A stretch of DNA of 64,000 bases from Agapetus fuscipes (taxonomy: Eukaryota > Arthropoda > Insecta > Trichoptera > Glossosomatidae): NCBI GenBank assembly GCA_951799405.1, contig OX637353.1, positions 2,418,001-2,482,000 on the forward strand, given 5' to 3'. The notes below the pieces were generated by a model. It did not search any database, was not told the origin of the DNA, and was given only the letters and a program-made list of their open reading frames with translations. Each line of letters opens with the position of its first letter. Within the stretch, counting starts at the first letter, position 1. Below are positions 21,601 through 30,423 of the stretch, piece by piece. The position numbers were made by a program, and so were the translations under genes.

Positions 21601-23853
21601 AAAAAAAATCTTTTTTAATTTATATTATTTGAAAAAAATAGAGGTTTTCCCAAAACGTTATGAATGATAATAACAAATTACAACAAAAATATTTTTTTTT
21701 AGATGTCTATGAACCCCTTCCGGCTCCTAAAGTATTCTCTCTTGTTATATAGTCAGTATTCTGCTGGTTAGACAATTGAATGCCTTTAATGTTTCCTCCA
21801 ATACGGTTCCAGGTGGGCCACAGTTTGATCTTCCTGCTGTACCTGGTGGCCAAGCACCCAGAGGTGCAGCAGAAGGTGTATGAGGAGCTGGAGGAGATCG
21901 CTCCCAACTCCAACCACATCACGGCCACGGACCTCACCAAGATGGCGTACACCAAGGCCTGCATGCTGGAAGCCTTCCGCCTCATCCCCGTGGCCTTCGG
22001 GGTGGCGAGGATCCTGGAAGAAGACATGGAGCTGAGCGGATATGATGTGAAAGCAGGGGTGTGTGTAGCTTGCAATTCTGTTCAATAATAAATGAAAATA
22101 ATATGTGCCACTTGAGTTACCGAAAATCAAGCTCGATTTCTTTTGATATCAAATATTACTCAGGAAATTCCTCTAGCCGTTATTTCTATAATCTAAAAGC
22201 TGAGTTGTTAAGCTATATTGATATTGAGGGGCTTATACTCAATGCACACCCACAGGCAGACACATGCAAGTTCACACATACACATCTCATGAACATAAAC
22301 CTTGCAACTTCTATCGCCCTAAACAGAGAATACAAAATTATGTACGTACATTGTTGGAAAAGACAGTAAAGCGTGGGCTGAAAAAAGGTGGGCTGGCATT
22401 GAGTATAAGCCTTAAATATCAATATATCTTTGCAACTTAAGCAGATTAAAGATTATAGACTCTAAACATATTATAGATCATAGAAAGATATTTTTATGAA
22501 GTCCAATATAACAACATAATTATATCAAAACAGGTACTTTAGTATGTACCAGCTGGTAATGGAATATTCAATTTGTATTTGCAGACGGTGGTGATGTGCC
22601 ATACCAAGGTGGCGTGCGCTAACGACGAGTACTTCCACAATGCAGGCTTCTACCTCCCCTCCCGCTGGCTAGAGAGCCCTCGGGAGTGCCAGGCCGCGGC
22701 CACCTCCATCTTTGCCCCGTTTGGCGTGGGGAAGCGCATGTGCCCAGGCAAGCGGTTCATCGAACAAGCGCTTCTAGTCACATTCTCAAAAGTAAGACAC
22801 TCAAACACACATATAATACCATCGCATACAAGACTGACGTTTGCTTGCCGAGAAAAAGTTTCAAATTCAAAAATGTTTGGAGTCCATTTAACATAGTTAA
22901 AATGGACTTTCACTGTGTGAACCATCTAACCCTAAAAAAAAAATATTTTCAATAACACCCTTCTTTCTGAAATCTAAATAAGTATAATTTTGAAATATAT
23001 TAACTACTTATTTAAATAATATAGGATGGCACAAATAAAGAGGTCATTAATTGATAATATTGAATGTACCAACATAATTGTGGAAGTGGACTTATGGCAG
23101 ATCAAACAATTCCACTTGTCCTTTTACAAGGCCATGCACCCATGCAAAAAAGTATAGTAGAAATAAACACTTCACTTCTATGCTACACATATAGCATTAC
23201 TTCTTGCCGCATTTACCCCGAAGGGGTCGCATGTGGTGAGTGGAACCTTTTTATTTTTTACAAGTATTTATGTTGTGGTATTTTGTTTACAATTGGCCTT
23301 ACGCCAACCACTTCAGCTAAAGTCGGGGTTTACCAGCTCCCGAGGGGGGGCTGGTACTCGTTTCTTTTGAAGGCTGAGTAAACCGTGCCGGTATTTTATT
23401 TTGGGTTTGAAATAAACACCTAAACCGGAAATCATTTCTTACACCCTTGGGGGGATTCAAATACAAGCTCTCAGCATGGAATGCAAACACTCAACAAGCT
23501 ATCAACCGGAATAGGTAGTTAATAACACATTTCTCCATTTTATTTTTAAAAAATACAGACAGTGTCTCATGTTGGCGTATGGCCATGTAGTCATATTTTT
23601 GTTAAACTTTATCATTGAACCAATTTCTTTTTTTGATGAACACACGTCATGTTCATAAACCAAGGAAGCAGTTTGTGAGAAGACATCCTGTTTCCAAATT
23701 ACTCATTTCTTTGAGATTATAAGAGAGGGTGCTTGATTGTTGCAGATGATCCGGGAGTTCCACATTGAGTTTGAGGGAGAGCTGGATGTGCAGTTTGAGT
23801 TCGTGCTCTCCCCCAAGACGCCCGTGTCTATTAGGTTAAGAGATCGTTGCTAG
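15675..23853 (+). CDS. CYP314A1: Cytochrome P450, mitochondrial clan; probable ecdysone 20-hydroxylase (CYP314A1, shade)
   Basis: Coding exons are 15682-15919, 18146-18344, 19492-19682, 20117-20312, 21116-21275, 21813-22058, 22585-22791 and 23746-23853. They join in frame (intron phases 1,2,1,2,0,0,0) into 514 residues, a normal full P450 length. Visible motifs: hydrophobic N-terminus (residues 8-27), proline hinge IPGP (50-53), C-helix W151xxxR155 after NEQGEV, I-helix AAGIST (323-328), K-helix E381xxR384, PSRW (435-438), and heme loop FGVGKRMCPG (456-465) with ligand Cys463. From family knowledge, CYP314A1 hydroxylates ecdysone at C20 to give the active moulting hormone, using adrenodoxin-type electron transfer in mitochondria. 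The RMCPGKRF heme loop and NEQGEVW fit shade better than CYP302, CYP315 or CYP301, but the subfamily call rests on motif memory. An acceptor just before the start ATG (15674) implies an upstream untranslated exon not located here. No canonical AATAAA is seen close after the stop. Confidence 0.8.
15682..15919 (+). CDS. CYP314A1: P450 exon 1 (start codon, membrane/targeting segment, proline hinge)
   Basis: ATG follows a TTTGTTTCAG acceptor by 7 bases, so this is the first coding but probably not the first transcribed exon. It encodes residues 1-79: a hydrophobic stretch, a basic linker (RR at 29-30, RKRK near 42-45), then IPGP at 50-53. The donor AAG|GTAACT leaves phase 1. The N-terminus looks more like a microsomal anchor than a classical mitochondrial presequence. 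Confidence 0.85.
16949..17918. mobile_element. 970-bp non-autonomous TIR element in P450 intron 1, pogo-like ends
   Basis: Perfect 24-bp TIRs (GGGGAGATAGGGGACCATTG plus GGCA at the left; the mirror at 17895-17918) are flanked by TA on both sides (16947-16948, 17919-17920), as in Tc1/mariner/pogo elements. Inside, GAGGTTTGGGCA is repeated in both orientations and forms a perfect 26-bp palindrome at 17499-17524. No transposase is encoded. The GGGGAGA ends match the pogo-like element at 37985-39709. Confidence 0.88.
18146..18344 (+). CDS. CYP314A1: P450 exon 2
   Basis: Acceptor TTATTTTCAG, donor ACGA|GTAAAT. Encodes about residues 80-145, ending in the ASNGLANE run that leads into the C-helix. 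Split codons join in frame on both sides. Confidence 0.85.
18372..18441 (+). repeat. Short retroelement 3' end with ATG-repeat tail
   Basis: GTCGTGAGGCCTATGCCCAG, CAGTGGAC and a short GATGATGATG tail resemble a LINE 3' end that I recall as common in moth genomes. In P450 intron 2. Confidence 0.55.
18688..19135 (+). mobile_element. Family A LINE (RTE-like) 3' end in P450 intron 2
   Basis: The open frame carries the C-terminal LINE domain (RDRVRNEWV, MRWFGHVEKMKDDRLTKYVY, GKGRPRKVW, CQDRKKWRQLC) and ends in GHP, followed by GGCGACAGAG and four ACAGTT tail units. RT catalytic core absent. It lies in the sense direction of the host gene. Confidence 0.82.
19492..19682 (+). CDS. CYP314A1: P450 exon 3 (C-helix WxxxR)
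   Basis: Acceptor GCTTCCAG; the first base completes a Glu codon, giving NEQGEVWQHLR with the heme-propionate-binding Trp151 and Arg155. Donor GAAA|GTAAGC leaves phase 1. Confidence 0.87.
19985..20088 (-). repeat. Family B UTR fragment in P450 intron 3
   Basis: GGGTGACATTGGCAAAGTGA through GTATGGGTGGTCAGCCTCAT to CAACCTATAAG, inverted; ends about 30 bases before the exon 4 acceptor. Confidence 0.75.
20117..20312 (+). CDS. CYP314A1: P450 exon 4
   Basis: Acceptor TTTTCCAG; reads TCCTLVLGER onward through helices E-G, to about residue 274. Donor ACAG|GTAATA leaves phase 2. Confidence 0.85.
20790..20935 (+). repeat. Penelope-like element 3' fragment in P450 intron 4
   Basis: Shares CACAGACCACGGCAACAGAT and the following CTCCAGCATCATC region with the Penelope-like relic at 36690-37060, whose coding part is recognisable. 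Confidence 0.55.
21116..21275 (+). CDS. CYP314A1: P450 exon 5 (I-helix start)
   Basis: Two AG acceptors lie close together, at 21115 and 21126. Only the upstream one keeps the frame after exon 4 (phase 2), giving SIVSEIVEK. The exon ends in AAGIST, the oxygen-activation motif, at donor AACT|GTGAGT (phase 0). Confidence 0.85.
21813..22058 (+). CDS. CYP314A1: P450 exon 6 (K-helix ExxR)
   Basis: Acceptor GGTTCCAG, phase 0. Encodes residues 329-410, with the rest of the I-helix, the J-helix (VAKHPEVQQKVYEEL) and the K-helix EAFR at 381-384. Donor GCAGGG|GTGTGT is the weakest of the gene. The exon is clearly more GC-rich than its introns. Confidence 0.87.
22217..22450. repeat. Inverted pair of family B tails in P450 intron 6
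   Basis: ATATTGATATTGAGGGGCTT near 22217 is mirrored by AAGCCTTAAATATCAATATA near 22407, with family B-like material between (CACCCACAGGCAGACACATG, GAACATAAACCTTGCAACTT). Confidence 0.6.
22585..22791 (+). CDS. CYP314A1: P450 exon 7 (heme-binding loop)
   Basis: Acceptor TATTTGCAG, phase 0 at both ends. Encodes residues 411-479: TVVMCHTK, the PSRW motif and the heme loop FGVGKRMCPG with the thiolate ligand Cys463. Donor CAAAA|GTAAGA. Confidence 0.9.
23165..23510 (-). mobile_element. SINE-C in P450 intron 7
   Basis: Inverted SINE-C: CTTCTTGCCGCATTTACCCC, CCTTACGCCAACCACTTCAG, then a mutated tRNA head ending AGCTATCAACCGG. The B-box region has changed (GGGGGATTCAAATACAAGCT). Confidence 0.75.
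23746..23853 (+). CDS. CYP314A1: P450 exon 8 (C-terminus)
   Basis: Acceptor GATTGTTGCAG, then 35 residues (MIREFHIEF through RLRDRC) to TAG at 23851-23853. The final beta-strand segment before the stop is typical of the family. Confidence 0.85.
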   Translation: MIREFHIEFEGELDVQFEFVLSPKTPVSIRLRDRC

Positions 23854-24370
23854 TTGTATAAGTAATCTAACCAACCAATTGTTTATCGTTAATGCTGTAT
23901 TGTTTTTTATATAATAGGATTGTCTTAGGTTAAGCCTAGTTGAAGCTTGATAGAATATGAAACTGTAAATTATTATTTTATATTTTAAATGAAAACTTTT
24001 ATCAAAACACTTTGACTTTTATTTAGTACCCACTTAGTCAACTTGATTTTGACTTGATGTCGACTTGATTTCATCATTGGAGTCCGCGCAAGAGGCAAGA
24101 CAAAAAATCTAAGTATGGACCCCAATGTGTATCTGTTGAAAAAGCTATTCAAGTTTTTTTTATCGGTACACATCTGGGGCATCCCTCTGCTTAGAGAAAT
24201 TGGAACCTTTGTTTGGATTCCATCATTATTGATATAAATGGAATCCAAGTATTCTGTATTATTACTGCTTTCTGCTGAAGATTGTCAAAAGCTTTTTTCT
24301 ACTCCCATTTGGTAATTTACTAATTACAAAACGGCTAACGCAATCACAATGCCATACATTTCTACACCCG

Positions 24371-24398
24371 TTGCATAATGTTACATTATGCAACCGGT
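24371..24398. repeat. Short perfect hairpin
   Basis: GTTGCATAATG and CATTATGCAAC pair around TTA. Confidence 0.75.
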
Positions 24399-24454
24399 AA
24401 CCGTGTTAAAATGAACATGTGCGCATGCGCATTGTCAGAATTGGAACCATTTTT

Positions 24455-24600
24455 TAATTTCAAATGTCAACCTTGTATGGGGGTATGAAGACCTGTCAAT
24501 CCAAGATGGCCGCAAGCGATCAGCTGATTAGGCTTCATACAATATTAGTGATATTCGGTAGGTAGGAATTACCGTGGTGATGAGACTTTCAGCCCTGTTC
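24455..24600. repeat. Repeat shared with the MITE core at 57.7 kb
   Basis: GAAGACCTGTCAATCCAAGA, TGGCCGCAAG and CCGTGGTGATGAGACTTTCA occur here and at 57665-57772, where they are framed by long TIRs. Here the TIRs are not seen. Confidence 0.7.
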
Positions 24601-24796
24601 AGATGAAAATAAATAAGTATATTTTATGTGTAGAGTCAAATAAAAATTGTTAATAGTGCTAAAATTTATCGAATTTATTTATCGGATTGCTCCAAATAAA
24701 GCTTTCCTTTTTTCAATGGAAAATAAAAGGCTTGAAAGGAAAACAATACAAAAAATTTCACCGCAAAAAATAAACAAACTCAAAAAGTTACTTGGT

Positions 24797-25017
24797 TAAT
24801 AGGTGAGTATGAGGTTGATCACCTATGCTGTACAAATTTGGTTCACCTGCCAATACAACTGCAGGGCATATGTTTATTTGAGTTTTGGGTTTGAATGTTT
24901 AAGCTTATATGCAGGATGTAAAAGCGCGACCTTATACATATGTGTCGGCTTGTGGGCATGAATTCAATATGAAACCTAAATATAATTTATTTTTACAACT
25001 TAGGTTAGATTAGATAA
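24797..25017 (+). repeat. Diverged family B UTR
   Basis: AATAGGTGAGTATGAGGTTG, CTATGCTGTACAAATTTGG, then TTGTGGGCATGAATTCAATA and a TTAGGTTAGATTAGAT tail. Confidence 0.65.
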
Positions 25018-26180
25018 TCGAAGGGAATGATAAATCACACGTTTTGACAAAGGTAAGGTTTTAATTACTTCAAATGGACGAGTACATTATAATGACTATT
25101 ATTCACTATTTTGTTAATTCTCTCATGGTCGTAGAAAAAGTATTGTATGCCACTGCACGTAATTAGTCTTTGTAACACTCGTGCTTTCTATTGTGCCATT
25201 CGGCTGCGCCTCATGGCACAAACTAGCACTCGTGTTAAAAAGACTATCATTACTTGGCAGTGGCATAAATAACTATTTTAGCATTCATATTCTTTGTAAT
25301 ATTATGGTAACTCTTTCTACTTGATGTATTATTTTTTTCTCTGTTACATTATGCATACTCTCCTAAGCAACGTGTTTACTTATTTCGCGTCGTCTTGAAT
25401 ATTTAAAGTTATTTAATTTCAAATTATATGAGTAGACACGTATTTACATATTATGTTTCGAATAAAATTTCATTTCTATTAATTTCATAAAGTAGAAAAA
25501 AAATCTCAAAAACAATATCAGACAAGAAATCCATTTCGTTCAGTGGATCAATTTTAGCTTTTTAAATTCACCGTTAGATGGTAATGTACATCAGTTCCCT
25601 GTGTAAAATTTTCCAACTAGATGGCGTCACGTGATTTCTTCAAGAAAATGAAATGAAATGTAGATTGTAGAATATAAAAAATATAAATAACAAAAAAATA
25701 CTTTATTTACATTTTATTGAATCACTTAATTCATTACACATCATATTTTAAATATAGTGTAAAAAGACTTTCAAAGAATTTGAAATAATCTTCAGGTAAA
25801 TGTAAGTACTACCTACCTGCGTAAAACGTCAACAATAATTATAGCTGCCAACTCAATGGCTGCCAAGGAAACATGAAGGAAACTCTATGGCGGAGAAAGA
25901 TTGAGGTTAAATGTCAGAAAAATAGTGTTTTGTATTTTTGTTTTTCGGAAACGAACATGTCCAGATGTATGTAAATTTCAATAAGAAAAACTAGTTTCTT
26001 TCTTTAAAATTTCATTGCGATGACATCTATACGCAAACAGTAGCTGTCGTATAAATTTCCAATTGATAATTTTATATCACTCTCTTATCTTATCTGCTAT
26101 TTTTATTATTATTATTGTAAATAATAATTATAAATTATAAAAGTACTCGTTTTCTAGAGATTATATTTTACAAGAGAGAG
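25018..26180. other. Intergenic, upstream of the isomerase-like gene
   Basis: AT-rich and without coding signal. It should contain the promoter of the gene starting near 26.2 kb, but no clear core element can be named. Confidence 0.45.
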
Positions 26181-26237
26181 ATGCCAGTTAGTTTAACGGT
26201 AAACGCATTGACGGCAGGTCTTCAGAATTTGTGCAAG

Positions 26238-26430
26238 ATGAAGTTTTGTGCTAATTTGAGTTTTATGTTTGTTTCGGAAGCCTTGTCTATTTTGGACAGG
26301 TACCAAATGGCTGCCAATGCCAATTTCAAAACCGTGGAAACTGGATTTCCATTTGGATGTTCATTGGAGGATGTGGTGTCTGCAAAAACCAATTCAGGAG
26401 TTGAACAAGTGTTAATCAATCTATTCACAG
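26238..26430 (+). CDS. Hydroxypyruvate isomerase-like exon 1 (GC splice donor)
   Basis: Encodes residues 1-64 plus one base. It ends CACAG|GCAAGC, a GC donor with an otherwise good consensus. The GT nearest downstream (26442) would give phase 0 and break the join to exon 2, which needs phase 1. Confidence 0.85.
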
Positions 26431-29400
26431 GCAAGCTGAACGTATTTCTCCTAGTTTAACAATCACTTTTATTTTATTGCCGCATAGATGCATTCCCCAT
26501 ACAGAAATAAACATTAAAGCTTGACATTCAGATTTAAAATTTAAGTTCGATTGGAGCCATCGTTAGCATTTCAGTCAATTATTTCAAATGAGTTAATTTA
26601 AAGGAATTGGAGAAAATATTTATTCTGAAATGTATTTGCCTATACCTACCCTATGCACGCGCTTGGGATATACCTACACGTAAAGTCGAAGACTACCTTT
26701 TGCTCTCTGTAGGAATATCCTTCGAAATATAGGGCAATAGATCATTACCATAGATAAGTATACTATAATACTACGTATTAATCATTAGGTACCTATTACT
26801 CATTTTCTACCTGTTATTTTTTAAAGAAATTTTAGAATGTGCAAACATGATTCATAAAAATGTGTTCCTTAAAAAATCCTTCTGATTCCAGTCAGAATCT
26901 AACTTGATTCGCACATTAAATCTGCAAACATTTTTAAAAAATACGACATATTGTGATATATTCTCATCGATATAAATAAAATATTTATATAGACAAACCA
27001 GACCCGTGCACTGGGTAGAAGTAAGCAACACATCCAGCAATTATTAATTATTTGGCATAAAAATACATCATAAATATATTTAAGTTATCACAATGACTAA
27101 ACTTAAACAAAAAAAATACAATTTTGAATATTGGCTACTTTTATATGTATGGAATGTTCCCTGTGAGTCTGTGAACGTGATATCATATTTTAGGTGACAC
27201 ATCGAAAGGAGAGCTGGGCGTGACCTTCGTACCTGGGAAAGAGCAAGAGTTCCGGACTAACCTGCAGACCAGCATTCAGTTCGCCAGAGCTCTCAACTGT
27301 TCCCTTCTGCACATAATGGCGGGAGTGGTGCTCGAGCCCGTGACGCCTGAACACTGGGCCACGTACGAGGGGAACCTTAAGGATGCTGCGAAGGAGCTGG
27401 AGAAGGAAAACATCGTGGGATTGATAGAACCGATCAATAACCATTCCGTACCAAACTATTTCTTGCAGTCTTATGATAAAGGTAATCCAAAACTATTTTT
27501 TGTTATTCTACAAATATGTTAAACACACGCCCCGCCGAGGTCTCCTTTTTACTTACATTGATACATCATATTTATCCGATCTGCTATAGTTAACTTTAAT
27601 CTAATCTGTAATCTAAGTTGCAAGGATATATTCATTTAAAGCTCTCAGATGCAGTGGCGTGACTATCATACAAGCTAAAAAGCTAAGCATGCGTACCCTC
27701 AGAAATGCAAATAATGAATATTTTTGAGTAGATTACAGACATTTAAAGTCATTCGTCTTTTTAAATTTCCCCCCATCAAAAGTCGTGCTGCTGCCATCTG
27801 TGTGTGGCAGTAGGTTATTATTATTAGGCATTGATGAAGTATACTCTGTTACGCAACCGTTATTGAGAAATGTATCCCTGTCTTTGTTTAACGTATGAAA
27901 AAAGCTTGATCTCTGTAAGCTTGTATGAAAATAGTCGGTTAAGCTCTTTTGTCATTATAAATGAACTGAAATTATTACAGATTGTGCTTGGGAGTACACA
28001 TGATAATAATATCACCATATGCTTAGCTTTTCGTCCATTCAATTTTACGATTCCAGACTGGAGCCATTTACAGTTATATGAATGACCGATTGTATTTTTA
28101 ATACACTGTCGCGTCAGGTGCGTGTTATTCGAATATCAGAATAATTGACTTATTCCTTGTTTGCGATCGAATCCACCTTTTTTGATAGTATATCAAATTA
28201 ATTCCGGTGAAAATATTGTTGTGCCTTGTGAGGATCTTAATTGTGTTAAGGTTTTATTGTTTCAATCCAAAATCTAAGTCTGAAGAGATTAAGAAGCACT
28301 GGGGAAAAGAAACATCGGGGTAAGATTTATTATTTGTAATTTAGTGCAACCTTAATTATCCAGCATGCGTACGGCAGAAACTGTAGGCACGCCACTGCTC
28401 AGATGTATGCCCACAAACCAACAAGTGTAGTTCGCGCTTAAAAATGCTGAATTTGTAAGTACTTACAAATAAAATCCAAACCTCAAATGAACATAAGCCC
28501 CACTACTTTAAATATAAAAAAGAACAAAACCTTACAAAGAAATCTATACAAAAAAAGTCAAAAATTTCCAATGCAAAAAATGTAGCAAATTAATACACCA
28601 ACATTAGAAATCAACATTGCATATTAGCCGCCACTTCTTCCTGTCCTTGCATACTTCTTTCATTTCATCCAAAGTCATAACCTTTTTCATACAAGTCCTC
28701 CTTTTATTATGACTCTGGATATCCCATTCATTCGCTATTTCAGAGATTTGATCCTTCCATACTTTTCTCGGTCTTTCTCTACCACGACATCCATCTATTC
28801 TAGCAACATATACTTTTAACGGATTGTATAATTGTGATAAGGTGGATAAAACACACGCTAACTCTGTTGATCATTTTTGAGATTGAGAGTTTTGCTACTT
28901 CCTCGACAATTTTCTACTTTCGACAATTGTCATTTGAAGGAAATTTCTAAGCCCCGACCCTTTGCCATTCCCAACTTGGCACAAAATTGATCATTTGATT
29001 AGTCATATCATTTGAGTTTGACCTTCTTTAGATGCTACTTACATTTCCGTAAATATGTAAATAAAAATGATGCTTTTTCTATTATAAATGTTAACTGCGC
29101 GTGTAGATAATTAGTTGTAAACGTTGTAATTTATGAGTTTTTTTTCAGCTGTCGAAATAATCAAAAGAATCAACAGTCCAAGCTTGAAATTAATGATGGA
29201 CTTGTTTCATATGCAACACATAGCTGGCGATCTCACTAAAAACATTGACAAATATCTGCCTTACACTGGACATGTGCAGGTACACTTTTTCACTATATTT
29301 TAAAAATAATTTTTGTGAAGCCTTGGGTTGTGCCGCTAATTAATTCATAATTTGAAAGCAAGCCTTCCGATAGGCACCCTTCTTTTCATATAGTATTGGT

Positions 29401-29612
29401 GAAAATGTAACGGAAATAATATTTTGTTTCAGATAGCGCAGGTGCCAAATAGAAATGAGCCTAATACCCCTGGAGAGGTGAATTATAAATATGTTTTGAA
29501 CTATTTGGCACAATCTGGATACAATGGATTTGTGGGTCTTGAATACAGACCACTCAATGGAACGGTCGACGGTTTGAAATGGATTGAAGAACTTGGATTC
29601 GAACCCCTCTAA
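26238..29612 (+). CDS. Hydroxypyruvate isomerase-like protein (Hyi/Gip family, TIM barrel)
   Basis: Exons 26238-26430, 27194-27481, 29149-29279 and 29433-29612 join in frame (phases 1,1,0) to 263 residues, the usual size of this family. The protein starts MKFCANLSFMF, as family members do. Candidate metal and catalytic residues are present: Glu143 in GLIEPIN, Asp178 in LMMDLF, Gln204 in GHVQ and Glu241 in VGLEYRP. The family is an AP-endonuclease-2-like TIM barrel. Bacterial Hyi interconverts hydroxypyruvate and tartronate semialdehyde; the insect role is little known. An in-frame ATG at 26181 would add 19 residues, and I prefer 26238 by family length. Intron 1 uses a GC donor. AATAAA at 29707-29712 is a likely polyadenylation signal. 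Intron 2 carries a LINE piece with a hAT element inside it. Confidence 0.88.
26545..26670. repeat. Single diverged unit of the 90-bp repeat, in isomerase-like intron 1
   Basis: Matches the unit arrayed at 55264-55545: AAAGGAATTGG, then TTTATTCTGAAATGTAT, then CTATGCACGCGC. Confidence 0.6.
27194..27481 (+). CDS. Hydroxypyruvate isomerase-like exon 2
   Basis: Acceptor ATATTTTAG. Encodes residues 65-160, including GLIEPIN with the candidate metal ligand Glu143. Donor AAAG|GTAATC, phase 1. Confidence 0.88.
27594..28818 (-). mobile_element. Family B LINE in isomerase-like intron 2, split by a hAT-like element
   Basis: The tail (AATCTAAGTTGCAAGGATAT, 27610 on), the UTR and the C-terminal coding region (to about 28818, CCACGACATCCATCTATTC) are all inverted. 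A hAT-like element occupies 27652-28397, and part of the UTR is missing near 28500. The coding part aligns with 616-800. Confidence 0.8.
27652..28397. mobile_element. hAT-like non-autonomous element with 8-bp target duplication
   Basis: Ends CAGTGGCGTG and CACGCCACTG form 10-bp TIRs. CTCAGATG stands on both sides (27644-27651, 28398-28405), the 8-bp duplication typical of hAT. Removing the element restores the family B tail seen at 240-310. No transposase. Confidence 0.9.
29149..29279 (+). CDS. Hydroxypyruvate isomerase-like exon 3
   Basis: Acceptor TTTTTTTTCAG, donor GCAG|GTACAC. Encodes residues 161-204, including LMMDLFHMQH (Asp178) and Gln204. A broken copy of this exon lies 4 kb downstream. 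Confidence 0.88.
29433..29612 (+). CDS. Hydroxypyruvate isomerase-like exon 4
   Basis: Acceptor TTTGTTTCAG. Encodes the last 59 residues (IAQVPNRNEPNTPGE to LGFEPL), with Glu241, then TAA at 29610-29612. Confidence 0.88.
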   Translation: MAQVPNRNEPNTPGEVNYKYVLNYLAQSGYNGFVGLEYRPLNGTVDGLKWIEELGFEPL

Positions 29613-29706
29613 AATATCTACATATATTCTATTTTTCTTATTTATTTATTTATCTAACAAATTAGCTTACTTTTTTTAAATTGTAAATTAATTAATAGAA
29701 AAACCA

Positions 29707-29712
29707 AATAAA
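29707..29712 (+). promoter_or_regulatory. Polyadenylation signal AATAAA
   Basis: Canonical hexamer 95 bases after the isomerase-like stop codon, in an AT-rich 3' UTR. Confidence 0.55.
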
Positions 29713-30087
29713 AAATTGTTTAAAGGTTATTGATTTTTTTTAAATCATTTTCACAAGTAGGTCTCTTTCGCACTTCGTGAAGATGAAGGTTGGCAATAAA
29801 TACAAGACAAAAAATGAAGTTACGCTTTTTATTAATGTTTCCAGACTTTTTAAGGCAAGGATTAAATTTCAAGGTAGGCATGCAGTGAAAGCATGTCGTG
29901 GACTGAGAGGTATGAAAAACCTGTTCACAGAAAGCTGAAACTAGAATATTTCTCTGAAAAAAACAATATTTGCAGGAAAGATCTGTCTGCATGTCGATGT
30001 ACAGATTTTGCAACAGCTACAGAGTGCATACCACAACATCTTGACATCACTTGTCACTCCCATATTTGTGCACCTGCCTCATGCACA

Positions 30088-30423
30088 CAACGCAACGCAA
30101 CGCAACTAAGCTACACATATAGTGTAACTTCTTGCCGCGTTATCCCCGAAGGGGTCGCATGTGGCGAGTTGAACCTATTTATTTTTACAGGTAAGGGGGT
30201 CGGCCTTACGCCAACCACTTCAGTTGAAGTGGAAGTGTCCCAGCTCTCGAGAGTGCTGGTACTCATTTCTTGTAAAGGCTGAGTAAACCTTGCCGGTATT
30301 TTATTTTGGGGTTTGAAATAAACACCGAAACGGGAAATCATTTCTGACACCCTCGGTGGGATTCGAACCCGAGCTTTCGGCATGGAATGCAAGCACTCTA
30401 CCACCTGAGCTATCGACCGGACC
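30088..30423 (-). mobile_element. SINE-C, nearly full
   Basis: Inverted copy with intact B box (GGTGGGATTCGAACCC) and A box (CTACCACCTGAGCTATCGAC). It ends in CGCAACGCAACGCAAC, its tail repeat. Confidence 0.88.
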
